From contig DKWG01000064.1 in assembly GCA_002491605.1 (NCBI GenBank), positions 1 to 27,642 of the forward strand: a stretch of 27,642 nucleotides of DNA, written 5' to 3'. Under the pieces are notes generated by a model. It ran no database searches, had not been told where the DNA came from, and saw nothing but the letters and a program-made list of their open reading frames with translations. This document shows positions 1 to 6,963 of this stretch, in pieces; within the stretch, counting starts at the first letter, position 1; every line of letters begins with the position of its first letter. This DNA comes from Ruminococcus sp. UBA7158 (GTDB taxonomy: Bacteria; Bacillota; Clostridia; Oscillospirales; Ruminococcaceae). The position numbers and the translations under genes were made by a program.

Positions 1-133
1 TTATTATACCATATCTCGTTTGGCATTTCTCTTTTTTGTTGGGTCTTATCATTTTAGCACATACATTTTTGATAATTTTTTTATTTCGGAAGCAAAAATT
101 TTGTTGAATGGAAGTCGGGACAAAATCAAAGCA

Positions 134-613
134 CTACTGAGCGTCGGTATCAGAAGATTTATCTTTTGAATGCTCATCGCTGTCATCCGACTCATCACTT
201 AGGCTTTGCAAGCCGTCGCCGTAAAAGTGTTCGATAATCCTGCCTAAAACAGCATCTGAGATTCCCTTGATATAACCGATTTGCTTAATGTCAGTAAAGC
301 CGCCTATCGAATCCCTCAGAGTAATGATATCATTTGCTCTTTTCTCTCCGATGCCGTAGACCTGCATGAAGTCCTCAGCAGACGCACTGTTGACAACGCT
401 CAAATCGTATTCCGATTCTGCCGGTATTTCTATTCGCTCTATTCCGTCGGACGTGTGCTCTCTTACATACGTCACACCAAAGCCGCAAACAAGCACAGCC
501 GCAGCCGAGATAATCAAGAATACCCTTTCCGATATGCTCGGCTTTCTGCCGCTTTCGTTTAAAGACTCGCCACTGCTTCTTTTATTGCTTCTGTCTTGTC
601 TGTTCTTTCCCAA
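134..613 (-). CDS. ComEA-like helix-hairpin-helix membrane-anchored protein
   Basis: The 159-residue product has a charged N-terminus (residues 1-28), one hydrophobic segment (about 29-49), and a tandem helix-hairpin-helix module (about 69-128). That module has the ComEA-style VNSASAEDF opening and YGIGEKRANDII hairpin. A Ser/Asp-rich acidic tail follows. ComEA-family proteins bind double-stranded DNA outside the membrane during competence. This one lacks the SLBB domain that usually sits between anchor and HhH, so it is a short relative and a role in DNA uptake is inference. The start is TTG at 613, with GGAG five bases upstream. No better start exists after the metK stop and before the membrane segment, so it overlaps the 3' end of metK by 55 bases and is probably translationally coupled to it. 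Confidence 0.8.
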   Translation of the reverse strand: MGKNRQDRSNKRSSGESLNESGRKPSISERVFLIISAAAVLVCGFGVTYVREHTSDGIERIEIPAESEYDLSVVNSASAEDFMQVYGIGEKRANDIITLRDSIGGFTDIKQIGYIKGISDAVLGRIIEHFYGDGLQSLSDESDDSDEHSKDKSSDTDAQ

Positions 614-1734
614 GGAAGCTCCAAGTCCTCTCTGCCCATGTGACCGTATGCGGCGGTCTGACGGTAAATGGGCTTTCTCAAATCTAGCGAGCTGATAATA
701 GCTGACGGGCGAAGGTCAAATACCTTCTTAACAGCTTCTGCAAGCTTATCGTCAGAAACAGCTCCGGTTCCGTGCGTGCTTACCCAAAGCGAAACAGGGT
801 GAGCTACTCCGATCGCATAGGCAAGCTGAATCTCGCAGACATCGGCAAGTCCTGCCGCCACTATATTCTTAGCGACGTATCTTGCGGCATACGCAGCCGA
901 GCGATCGACCTTAGTCGGATCCTTTCCGCTGAACGCTCCACCGCCGTGGTATGAATATCCACCGTAGGTGTCAACAATTATTTTTCTGCCGGTCAAGCCG
1001 CAGTCCCCCTGAGGTCCGCCGATAACAAAGCGTCCTGTCGGGTTGACGTAATATATTGTCTTTTCATCCAACAGCTCAGCAGGTATGACCGCTTTTATGC
1101 ACTTTTCAATGATATCATCATGTATCGTTTCCCAAGAAACATCAGGGTCGTGCTGAGTGGATATTACCACTGTGTCAATTCTAACAGGCTTGCCGTTTTC
1201 ATATTCAACTGTTACCTGGCTCTTTCCGTCGGGGCGAAGATACTTAAGCTCTCCGCTTTTTCTCAAAGATGTAAGCTTTTTTGCAAGCTCGTGTGCATAG
1301 TATATAGGCATGGGCATAAGTGCAGGGGTTTCGTTGCAGGCATAGCCGAACATCATTCCCTGGTCGCCGGCGCCGGTGTCGAACTCGTTATCACTTCTGC
1401 CCTCCAAGGCGTTGTCAACACCCATGGCAATATCGGGTGACTGCTTGTGAATCGATGTCAAAACCGAGCAGGTATCGCAGTCGAAGCCGTACTTTGCTCT
1501 GTCATAGCCGATATCTCTTACGACATTGCGGACTATCTCCTGAATATCAAGTGATGCCTTTGTCGTTATTTCGCCAAGGCACAAAACCAGTCCGGTTGTG
1601 CAGGTAGTCTCGCAGGCTACTCTTGAATACGGGTCTTGGCGAAGGCATTCGTCCAAAACAGCGTCCGAAATCTGGTCGCATATTTTATCTGGATGTCCTT
1701 CTGTTACTGATTCCGATGTAAACAGTGTTCTCAT
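559..1734 (-). CDS. metK: S-adenosylmethionine synthase (methionine adenosyltransferase)
   Basis: This cytoplasmic enzyme makes S-adenosylmethionine from methionine and ATP. The 391-residue product has the usual family length. It shows the N-terminal ESVTEGHPDKICDQISDAVLD block, the GAGDQGMMFGYA motif and the phosphate-binding GGGAFSGKDPTKVDRSAAY segment. The start is taken as ATG at 1734, because AAAGGA lies 12 bases upstream. The longer TTG frame from 1755 adds seven residues that overlap that ribosome-binding site. A SAM-I riboswitch and terminator lie directly upstream, giving end-product control. A ComEA-like gene overlaps its 3' end. Confidence 0.98.
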   Translation of the reverse strand: MRTLFTSESVTEGHPDKICDQISDAVLDECLRQDPYSRVACETTCTTGLVLCLGEITTKASLDIQEIVRNVVRDIGYDRAKYGFDCDTCSVLTSIHKQSPDIAMGVDNALEGRSDNEFDTGAGDQGMMFGYACNETPALMPMPIYYAHELAKKLTSLRKSGELKYLRPDGKSQVTVEYENGKPVRIDTVVISTQHDPDVSWETIHDDIIEKCIKAVIPAELLDEKTIYYVNPTGRFVIGGPQGDCGLTGRKIIVDTYGGYSYHGGGAFSGKDPTKVDRSAAYAARYVAKNIVAAGLADVCEIQLAYAIGVAHPVSLWVSTHGTGAVSDDKLAEAVKKVFDLRPSAIISSLDLRKPIYRQTAAYGHMGREDLELPWERTDKTEAIKEAVASL

Positions 1735-1814
1735 ATTTTTATACAATCCTTTCAAGCTCAGCTCGGCTTCTTCAGATTAAGACAGCACACAAGCTAAGCG
1801 TCAATTAATTTACT

Positions 1815-1850
1815 TGAAAAACAAAAACTGCGTCCGAAGTCCGAACGCAG
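1815..1850 (-). terminator. Intrinsic terminator of the SAM riboswitch expression platform
   Basis: On the minus strand a nine-pair hairpin (arms 1842-1850 and 1828-1836, one G-T pair, five-base loop) is followed by a T-rich tract (1815-1827). It lies between the SAM aptamer and metK, as expected for the terminator that forms when SAM is bound. Confidence 0.88.
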
Positions 1851-1871
1851 AAAGATACTTTTACTGTATTC

Positions 1872-1963
1872 CCTCATCTTTCGGATAAACCGCTGGATTT
1901 AGCACCTTGAAAACAGGTTGCCGGGCTTCATAGGACCAGATTCCTCCACCTCTCTCGATAAGG
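1872..1963 (-). promoter_or_regulatory. SAM-I (S-box) riboswitch aptamer controlling metK
   Basis: The minus strand carries the S-box core in order: P1 5' strand CCTTATC, then GAGAGAGGTGGAGG, a P2/pseudoknot segment, TATGAAGCCCGGCAACC, then AAGGTGCTAAATCC, and the P1 3' strand GATGAGG at 1872-1878. P1 closes by seven pairs including one G-T. SAM-I aptamers bind SAM and switch a downstream terminator on. One is present here, and the next gene is metK. A 76-codon open frame covers this region but is a shadow of the RNA. Confidence 0.96.
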
Positions 1964-2008
1964 CCGTGACCGTTTAACGCAGTCACATTAATATTTAATT
2001 CGTTTGAT

Positions 2009-2037
2009 ATTATACAGCAGCAAATCGCAATTGTCAA
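2009..2037 (-). promoter_or_regulatory. Sigma-A promoter of the SAM riboswitch-metK transcript
   Basis: A perfect consensus on the minus strand: TTGACA at 2032-2037, a 17-bp spacer, and TATAAT at 2009-2014. It sits about 45 bases before the aptamer. Confidence 0.93.
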
Positions 2038-2065
2038 CATAAAATGATAAGAAATATCATGACGA

Positions 2066-3010
2066 TCACACAACGCCGTGAAATTCATCAAGTCCGAGCA
2101 TTATGTTCATGCACTGAACCGCCGCGCCTGCTCCGCCCTTGCCCAAATTGTCATATCTCGCCGCAAGAAGGCATATATCATTGTCGCCGAATACGAATAC
2201 CTGCATTTTATTTGAACCTGCCAAAGCATTTGAATCCAAAAATCCGCCTAAATTCTCGACGCTGTTTTCGTACGGCATAACGTCAATAATAGGTTCATTT
2301 TCATATGCCCTTGCAAAGTATTCCCACACCTGCTTTGCGTGAAGACGCTTCGAAAGTGTCCGCAGGTGCAAGGGACATGTCACTGTCATGCCGTTGGGGT
2401 AATCGTCTATCATGGGATTAAGTGCCGGTCGATAGGAAATACCGCAGGCGTGCATAATCTCCTTTTGCTGCATCATTGACTGATCCAAAGCGTACTGACG
2501 CGCGCCGGAAAGACCGCTCGGTCGATTGTCACTCTCATATAGGGCTATCATATTGGCGCCGCCGCTGGTGTAGCCCATAACAGAGTTAAGAATCAGCGGA
2601 TGATACGGCGGAACAATCCTCGACTTAACGAGCGGATTTAAGAGTATAGACGCTCCGGTCGCCATCTGACCGGGCAGTGCAGTATATTTGGACAGGGCTA
2701 TCTTTCTTCTGTTCTCAAAGGACAGCTCAGGCAGTCCGTATGCCCATCCGGGAGCCAGCCTGAAAGCGTTCGACGTATCCAGCACCTTAGTAGACTTGTT
2801 TTCAATTAACGGCAGAGTTTCCGTGACAGTCTGCGCAGACTGACACATTATCACTATGTCAGCCGTGTTGAGAAGATTTAATCTTTGTTCCTTTGTAAAC
2901 CTCGACTTGTCCTCTAAGCAGATGACCTCAAGGTCGTTTCTTTTAGACAGTAAGTATCCTATATTTAAGCTTACGGCTCCGTAGTGGCCGTCAACCAGTA
3001 CTTTTTTCAA
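2066..3010 (-). CDS. ArgC-like protein lacking the catalytic Cys and His
   Basis: The 314-residue product resembles the short (type 2) N-acetyl-gamma-glutamyl-phosphate reductases. Landmarks are KKVLVDGHYGA at the Rossmann start, LLNTADIVIMCQ, VLDTSNAFRLAPGWAYGLPEL, VMGYTSGGANMIALYE and a C-terminal DNLGKGGAGAAVQCMNIMLG. The catalytic NPGCYxTG block reads LPGQMATG, so the cysteine nucleophile is Gln115 (CAG at 2666-2668). The NHKHLPE block with the catalytic His reads SMMQQKE. It cannot work as a normal reductase and may be a neofunctionalised paralogue. The start is taken as TTG at 3010, eight bases after AAAGGAAG. An upstream ATG at 3052 has no ribosome-binding site. No arginine genes lie nearby, and the metK promoter separates it from metK. 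Confidence 0.82.
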   Translation of the reverse strand: MKKVLVDGHYGAVSLNIGYLLSKRNDLEVICLEDKSRFTKEQRLNLLNTADIVIMCQSAQTVTETLPLIENKSTKVLDTSNAFRLAPGWAYGLPELSFENRRKIALSKYTALPGQMATGASILLNPLVKSRIVPPYHPLILNSVMGYTSGGANMIALYESDNRPSGLSGARQYALDQSMMQQKEIMHACGISYRPALNPMIDDYPNGMTVTCPLHLRTLSKRLHAKQVWEYFARAYENEPIIDVMPYENSVENLGGFLDSNALAGSNKMQVFVFGDNDICLLAARYDNLGKGGAGAAVQCMNIMLGLDEFHGVV

Positions 3011-3081
3011 TTCAACACTTCCTTTTGAAGGATGACCGGCTAAATTCAGCATGGCAGTATCACACCGGCGATACCTTTCAA

Positions 3082-3109
3082 ATTATATATAATCTAAACA
3101 TCCGAACAA
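3082..3109 (-). promoter_or_regulatory. Putative promoter of the ArgC-like gene
   Basis: The minus strand has TTGTTC (3104-3109), a 16-bp spacer and TATAAT (3082-3087), about 70 bases before the chosen TTG start. The -10 lies in the AT palindrome ATTATATATAAT. Confidence 0.55.
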
Positions 3110-3482
3110 AATCCTCGGACGAAATTAATCAATTCTACTCATCAGACAATTCAACTAAACTAATAGCTTTTGACAATATAAAAACTACAGCAGCGACAGA
3201 AAATAAAAATCCTCGCCGAGCAAAAAGCATTAATCTTGAGCTTATTATAATCGCATAATTAATTATCTACATAATAATACATAATTATAATCACATATTT
3301 CATGCTGTTTGTCAATGGCTGAAAGCTAAATTATTATTAATCTGCGCATTTTGTTTCTGAAAAACAGTTTACTTTTATAAAAAAAGCTGATAAAATGTTT
3401 CCTATATGCAATATTTCTGCTTTTTCGATTGTATTGTTATTGAAAACATGAATCGAACATTCAGATGACAGAAAGGAGCTCT
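3110..3482. other. AT-rich intergenic region between divergent genes
   Basis: No credible gene is seen. The stretch 3240-3300 is rich in TAATTA-like words (TAATTAATTAT, ATAATAATACATAATTAT). The right half holds the candidate promoter of the sigma-factor unit. An open frame at 3025-3258 on the plus strand has no ribosome-binding site or recognisable product. Confidence 0.5.
3368..3396 (+). promoter_or_regulatory. Putative promoter of the ECF sigma operon
   Basis: TTTACT (3368-3373), a 17-bp spacer and TAAAAT (3391-3396) form a plausible sigma-A-type promoter about 85 bases before the leader ORF. An autoregulatory ECF-type promoter was not identified with certainty. Confidence 0.45.
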
Positions 3483-3524
3483 TTGCTGTTCATCGGCAAG
3501 ACAAGTGAAGATTATGCAAACTAA
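3483..3524 (+). CDS. Possible 13-residue leader peptide overlapping the sigma-factor start
   Basis: The strongest Shine-Dalgarno site in front of the sigma gene is AAAGGAG at 3472-3478. It is too far from either sigma start but four bases from this TTG. The frame reads MLFIGKTSEDYAN and stops at 3522-3524, just past both candidate sigma starts (GTG 3505, ATG 3514). That layout would allow translational coupling. The peptide is inferred from spacing alone; there is no homology support. Confidence 0.35.
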   Translation: MLFIGKTSEDYAN

Positions 3525-4011
3525 TGACGTCAATGTTTACATATCTAACGTTGTTGATAAATATTCGGATATGGTTTATCGTACCGCTTACCATGCGCTG
3601 AGCGACGTTCACTATGCCGAGGATATCACACAGGAGGTATTTTTAAAGCTATGCCGGACTATGCCGGATTTCGAATCCGAAGAGCATGAAAAGGCGTGGA
3701 TTTTAAGAGTTACTATTAATATGTGCAAAAACTACAACAAAAAAGTCTATACTCATCCGAATATAGAACTTTCCGAAAACATTCCGGTTACCGACGAGTA
3801 CAAAACAGACGGAACTGTTTTAAGTGCCGTCAAGGCCCTGCCCGAGAAATACCGAAATGTCGTTTACCTTTACTATTTTGAGGGCTACCCCATAAAAGAG
3901 ATAGCCCAAATAATGAATTCAAATCAGAATACCGTGTCCTCACTTCTGATGAGAGCGAGAAAAAAATTAAGCGTTATGCTGGAAGGAGAGTTTGGCGATG
4001 AATGTATCTGA
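3505..4011 (+). CDS. ECF-type RNA polymerase sigma factor
   Basis: The 168-residue product is the normal size of an extracytoplasmic-function sigma factor. Region 2 (about 15-80) has DKYSDMVYRTAYHALSD, then AEDITQEVFLKL and WILRVTINMCKNY. Region 4 (about 108-158) has ALPEKYRNVVYLYYFEGY, then KEIAQIMNSNQNTVSSLLMRARKKL, a typical helix-turn-helix. It would direct RNA polymerase to a small regulon in response to an envelope signal. The start is GTG 3505 or ATG 3514; neither has a strong ribosome-binding site of its own. The 3' end overlaps the next gene by 14 bases, so the two are almost certainly co-translated partners. Confidence 0.93.
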   Translation: MKIMQTNDVNVYISNVVDKYSDMVYRTAYHALSDVHYAEDITQEVFLKLCRTMPDFESEEHEKAWILRVTINMCKNYNKKVYTHPNIELSENIPVTDEYKTDGTVLSAVKALPEKYRNVVYLYYFEGYPIKEIAQIMNSNQNTVSSLLMRARKKLSVMLEGEFGDECI

Positions 4012-5899
4012 TTATAGAAAAGAAGTCGGTCAGATTTTGCTGAGCTCCGACTTTAAGGAACAGCTTAAGAAAAAATGTATCGAAGCTGCGGCTAATCCTT
4101 CCGAGGCTAAGATAACCGTATCTGACGGCGGTTCAATGGATAACAGCTCAAAGATCAAGCTGTATAAGTATGTAGCTATTGCCGCCTGCCTTATAGCGTC
4201 TGTATCAATAGTAGGAACAGCCTCGCTTGTCGGAAATAATTACTTTTCGGTTAAGAACGCCGACAATGCAAATCTTGCTTCGGATGAAACAATTGAGGAC
4301 GAGGCAGGCGAGCCTGATATGAACGGGCAGAATTTCATTTCCGAGCAGGAAACAGAGCTTAAGTCAACCTATACGGATTCATTTGACAGCAATATCGACT
4401 CCTACGATACCTCAGGTGAAATGCCCGAGCCTAATGAATATGTTGAGCCGGATGATACCGACGTCAATTTCCCTCTTACACCGGACACAGATACCGATTA
4501 TGACAACTCCCTGCCGCCGTCCAATGCCATACCGACTAATCTTAACGCAGAGAGCTACACCGGCGAATACTACACAGAGGACTATGTTTTGTTCAGCACT
4601 CGTCAAAGAGCCGGCGGTGACGCCAATGTATACGATGATTACAAGGCTCTTGAGAAAAATGCCGACAGCGACTATTCGAGCTATTCGTTAAAAAACTATT
4701 CCGCACTCGGCGATGATTCTGAATTTAACAACTTCGGCGACGTTCTTGTAGAGGAAGCTGTCGAAGCGATTGAAGCCGATAATAATGTGTTCGGCGACGG
4801 CGTTGACCTCAGCTATTCAAAGGCTTATAACTTCTATGACATTTTGAATAACCAGCTCAAGGACGCATCAGACACACTCGGTGCAAGCCTTGTCAGGATG
4901 ACAATTCAGTATCCCGTGACAAATGCGAGCGTTCCTGTACCGAAATCCGGAGGATACACCCTTTACAGCGCTGAAATAGATTATGACTATCTCAATCAGA
5001 AATCCTCGGATCAAACGGTATACGTTTGGCTGAGAGGAACTCAGGACGACCAGATTTTAGGTATGCCTGCCTACAGCGAGGGCGATGAAATCATAGCAAG
5101 CCTGTTCTTAAGAAAAGACGGATATGTCACTGCTATCGATGAGCTTATATACGATGTTTATTCCCTTAACGACTTAGACCTTGCATACCACCGTGTTTAT
5201 GAAAACGTCAACCCCGGCAACACCGATATGGGCATACTCGACGCAGAGCGTGAATATCTTACCACTACAGACAACAACCCTGCGCTTTACGTCCACAAGG
5301 CGTCAGTAAAAGAGCTGACCAGATATATCAGACGAAAGGTGTTAGGCGAGAACTACAAGCTTTGCGACCTTGAAGAGCTTTCAATGGTAAGTATGGGAAT
5401 AAAGCAATACAGCGATACCGTTTCCGCCAATACTCAGCCTGAAGAACCGACAGCACCGATTGAAGCGCCTGTAAAGAGCATAAAGGTCAACGCTTCGGAC
5501 AGCTGGATGATAATCACAGCAGGAAACGACACTATATACCTGAAAGATGAAGTGTCAACTAAAAAGCTTGACTCTGTTTACAAAAATTCTGCGAGCGGTT
5601 CTACCTCAGACGGAATTAGCTCAACTGCGCTGTTTATAGGCGGAAGGCTTTCATTCGACTCTCCTTCAGTGTTCACCGGCGGTCTTACCGAGATTGAAAT
5701 AAGCAACTCCGGTTGTCCTTTAGACATAAGCTTCAAGGGCGTTCGCATAGGAGATTCGTTGGAAGACGCACTTGCAGCGTTCAATATCGATATCAGCTTA
5801 GAGGAAACCAGCAAAATAACCATATCCGCTGAAACAATGACTGCTGTTTTGAACTTTGAAAACAGCGTGCTTACTAAGATATCAATAGTAAGCAAGTAA
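3998..5899 (+). CDS. Large membrane-anchored anti-sigma-like protein with acidic extracytoplasmic domain
   Basis: The 633-residue product starts at ATG 3998, seven bases after AAGGAGAG and 14 bases inside the sigma gene. A TTG at 3992 is too close to that site. An N-terminal cytoplasmic part (1-54), a single membrane helix (about 56-80) and a large outer part match the layout of an ECF anti-sigma factor. No zinc-binding anti-sigma motif is visible. Residues about 85-175 form a very acidic Asp/Glu/Thr/Pro linker. The remainder looks globular and ends with a GVRIGDSLEDALAAF segment, like those in Firmicute surface proteins. The role as sigma partner is inferred from overlap and topology; the outer domain and its ligand are unrecognised. 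Confidence 0.8.
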   Translation: MNVSDYRKEVGQILLSSDFKEQLKKKCIEAAANPSEAKITVSDGGSMDNSSKIKLYKYVAIAACLIASVSIVGTASLVGNNYFSVKNADNANLASDETIEDEAGEPDMNGQNFISEQETELKSTYTDSFDSNIDSYDTSGEMPEPNEYVEPDDTDVNFPLTPDTDTDYDNSLPPSNAIPTNLNAESYTGEYYTEDYVLFSTRQRAGGDANVYDDYKALEKNADSDYSSYSLKNYSALGDDSEFNNFGDVLVEEAVEAIEADNNVFGDGVDLSYSKAYNFYDILNNQLKDASDTLGASLVRMTIQYPVTNASVPVPKSGGYTLYSAEIDYDYLNQKSSDQTVYVWLRGTQDDQILGMPAYSEGDEIIASLFLRKDGYVTAIDELIYDVYSLNDLDLAYHRVYENVNPGNTDMGILDAEREYLTTTDNNPALYVHKASVKELTRYIRRKVLGENYKLCDLEELSMVSMGIKQYSDTVSANTQPEEPTAPIEAPVKSIKVNASDSWMIITAGNDTIYLKDEVSTKKLDSVYKNSASGSTSDGISSTALFIGGRLSFDSPSVFTGGLTEIEISNSGCPLDISFKGVRIGDSLEDALAAFNIDISLEETSKITISAETMTAVLNFENSVLTKISIVSK

Positions 5900-5967
5900 A
5901 CCATTACCCATGTATAAAGCAAAGCTGATTCATGCCTAATGCGAAGCACACAGGAAGGAGCTTTTAT

Positions 5968-6195
5968 ATGAAGAATAAAAAAATTCTTGTATGGATTCTT
6001 GCTATTGCATTAATCGTTTTGCTCATACCTGTTCCGATGCGTCTCAAGGACGGCGGAACGGTTGTGTACAAGTCAGTTTTATACAGCATTGAAGACGTCC
6101 ACAGGCTAAATCCCGACATGGAATCCGTGGCACAGTATTCAGAAGGCACTGTTATCAAAATCTTAGGAATGGAGATTTTCAATAACGTAGATTAG
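5968..6195 (+). CDS. Small single-pass membrane protein, function unknown
   Basis: The 75-residue product has one N-terminal membrane helix (about 5-22, ending in VLLIPVPMRLKDGG). A short outer part follows with VVYKSVLYSIEDVHRL and a closing IKILGMEIFNNVD. I recall similar short proteins in other Firmicutes (anchor, LKDGGxVxYKA, then ILGxEIxNN), with no known function. AAGGAG lies eight bases before ATG 5968, so the longer frame from 5932 is rejected. It follows the anti-sigma-like gene by 68 bases and precedes the terminator, so it probably belongs to the same transcript. Confidence 0.75.
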   Translation: MKNKKILVWILAIALIVLLIPVPMRLKDGGTVVYKSVLYSIEDVHRLNPDMESVAQYSEGTVIKILGMEIFNNVD

Positions 6196-6242
6196 CTGCC
6201 GAATAACAGCCTTACATTTCTTTTTAAATAATACACCGATAC

Positions 6243-6286
6243 TCCGTGCGAATCATCTTAAGCAATGATTTCGCACGGACTTTTTT
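6243..6286 (+). terminator. Terminator of the sigma/anti-sigma operon
   Basis: CCGTGCGAATCAT (6244-6256) pairs with ATGATTTCGCACGG (6265-6278), with one bulged base, and is followed by ACTTTTTTG. A strong intrinsic terminator. Confidence 0.9.
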
Positions 6287-6383
6287 GTTCATTAGTCACG
6301 AAAATCGGCAACACAATCATTATATCTATTTAAAATAGATTTGTCAACACAAATTGATGAAATATTTATTCATAAACCGCTAA

Positions 6384-6406
6384 TGTATATAGTAAAATCA
6401 TATACA
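6384..6406 (+). promoter_or_regulatory. Inverted repeat, candidate operator upstream of XRE gene
   Basis: TGTATAT (6384-6390), nine bases, then ATATACA (6400-6406): perfect seven-base arms about 110 bases before the XRE start. A second short palindrome, TTGTGAACAA, lies at about 6414-6423. Autoregulatory binding is inference. Confidence 0.4.
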
Positions 6407-6514
6407 ATAAGTGTTGTGAACAATTGAATCAATAAATAAGGCTTAAAGATTTCTTTGCTTTTGCTGACATTCAAACGGTTCAATACCTTGCGGAGAAAGG
6501 AGCTGTCATAATTT

Positions 6515-6820
6515 ATGGATAAAGAAGCTTTTTCAAAACGGCTTGCTCAGCTGAGAATGGCAAAGGGCGTTTCTGCAAGAGATATGAGTTTATCCTTGGG
6601 TCAAAGTCCGGCATACATCAACAATGTTGAAAACGGCGTAAGCCTGCCGTCGATGGCGGTGTTCTTCTACATTTGCGATTACTTAGAAATAAGTCCGTCT
6701 GAGTTTTTCGACATCGAATGCGCAGACCCGGCGAAGCTCCATGAGCTTATGAGCGCAGCCAAGCGTTTAGACAGCGAAAAGCTCAATCATCTTGTTGCAT
6801 TGATTAGGTATATGAAGTGA
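6515..6820 (+). CDS. XRE-family helix-turn-helix transcriptional regulator
   Basis: The 101-residue product is mostly one Cro/C1-type helix-turn-helix domain (about 6-65). It contains RLAQLRMAKGVSARDMSLSLGQSPAYINNVENGVSLPSMAVFFYICDYLEISPSEFF read as consecutive motif segments, and ends in a short helical tail. Such proteins are usually repressors binding near their own promoter; the inverted repeat at 6384-6406 is a candidate site. AAAGGAG at 6496-6502 supports ATG 6515. The gene stands alone between two terminators, so its target is unknown. Confidence 0.9.
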   Translation: MDKEAFSKRLAQLRMAKGVSARDMSLSLGQSPAYINNVENGVSLPSMAVFFYICDYLEISPSEFFDIECADPAKLHELMSAAKRLDSEKLNHLVALIRYMK

Positions 6821-6888
6821 TATAATCGCCGAACGGATAAGGCTTGGAGCAATCGGAATCAAATAATTTTCGCATTCAGCATATAGTT

Positions 6889-6932
6889 AAAAACTGCATG
6901 AATCACTATATCAGTGTTTCATGCAGTTTTTT
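6889..6932. terminator. Bidirectional terminator between XRE gene and parC
   Basis: AAAACTGCATGAA pairs with TTCATGCAGTTTTTT across a 15-base loop. The T-run serves the plus strand and the A-run serves the convergent parC transcript. Confidence 0.9.
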
Positions 6933-6963
6933 CATACATTATATATCAAATCAGCTTACCGCA

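Noticed and set aside
1861..2091. 76-codon minus-strand open frame
   Set aside because: It coincides with the SAM-I aptamer; the RNA motifs explain the sequence and there is no ribosome-binding site.
4383..4691. 102-codon frame inside the anti-sigma-like gene
   Set aside because: It arises from the repetitive acidic codons read in another frame; low-complexity product and no ribosome-binding site.
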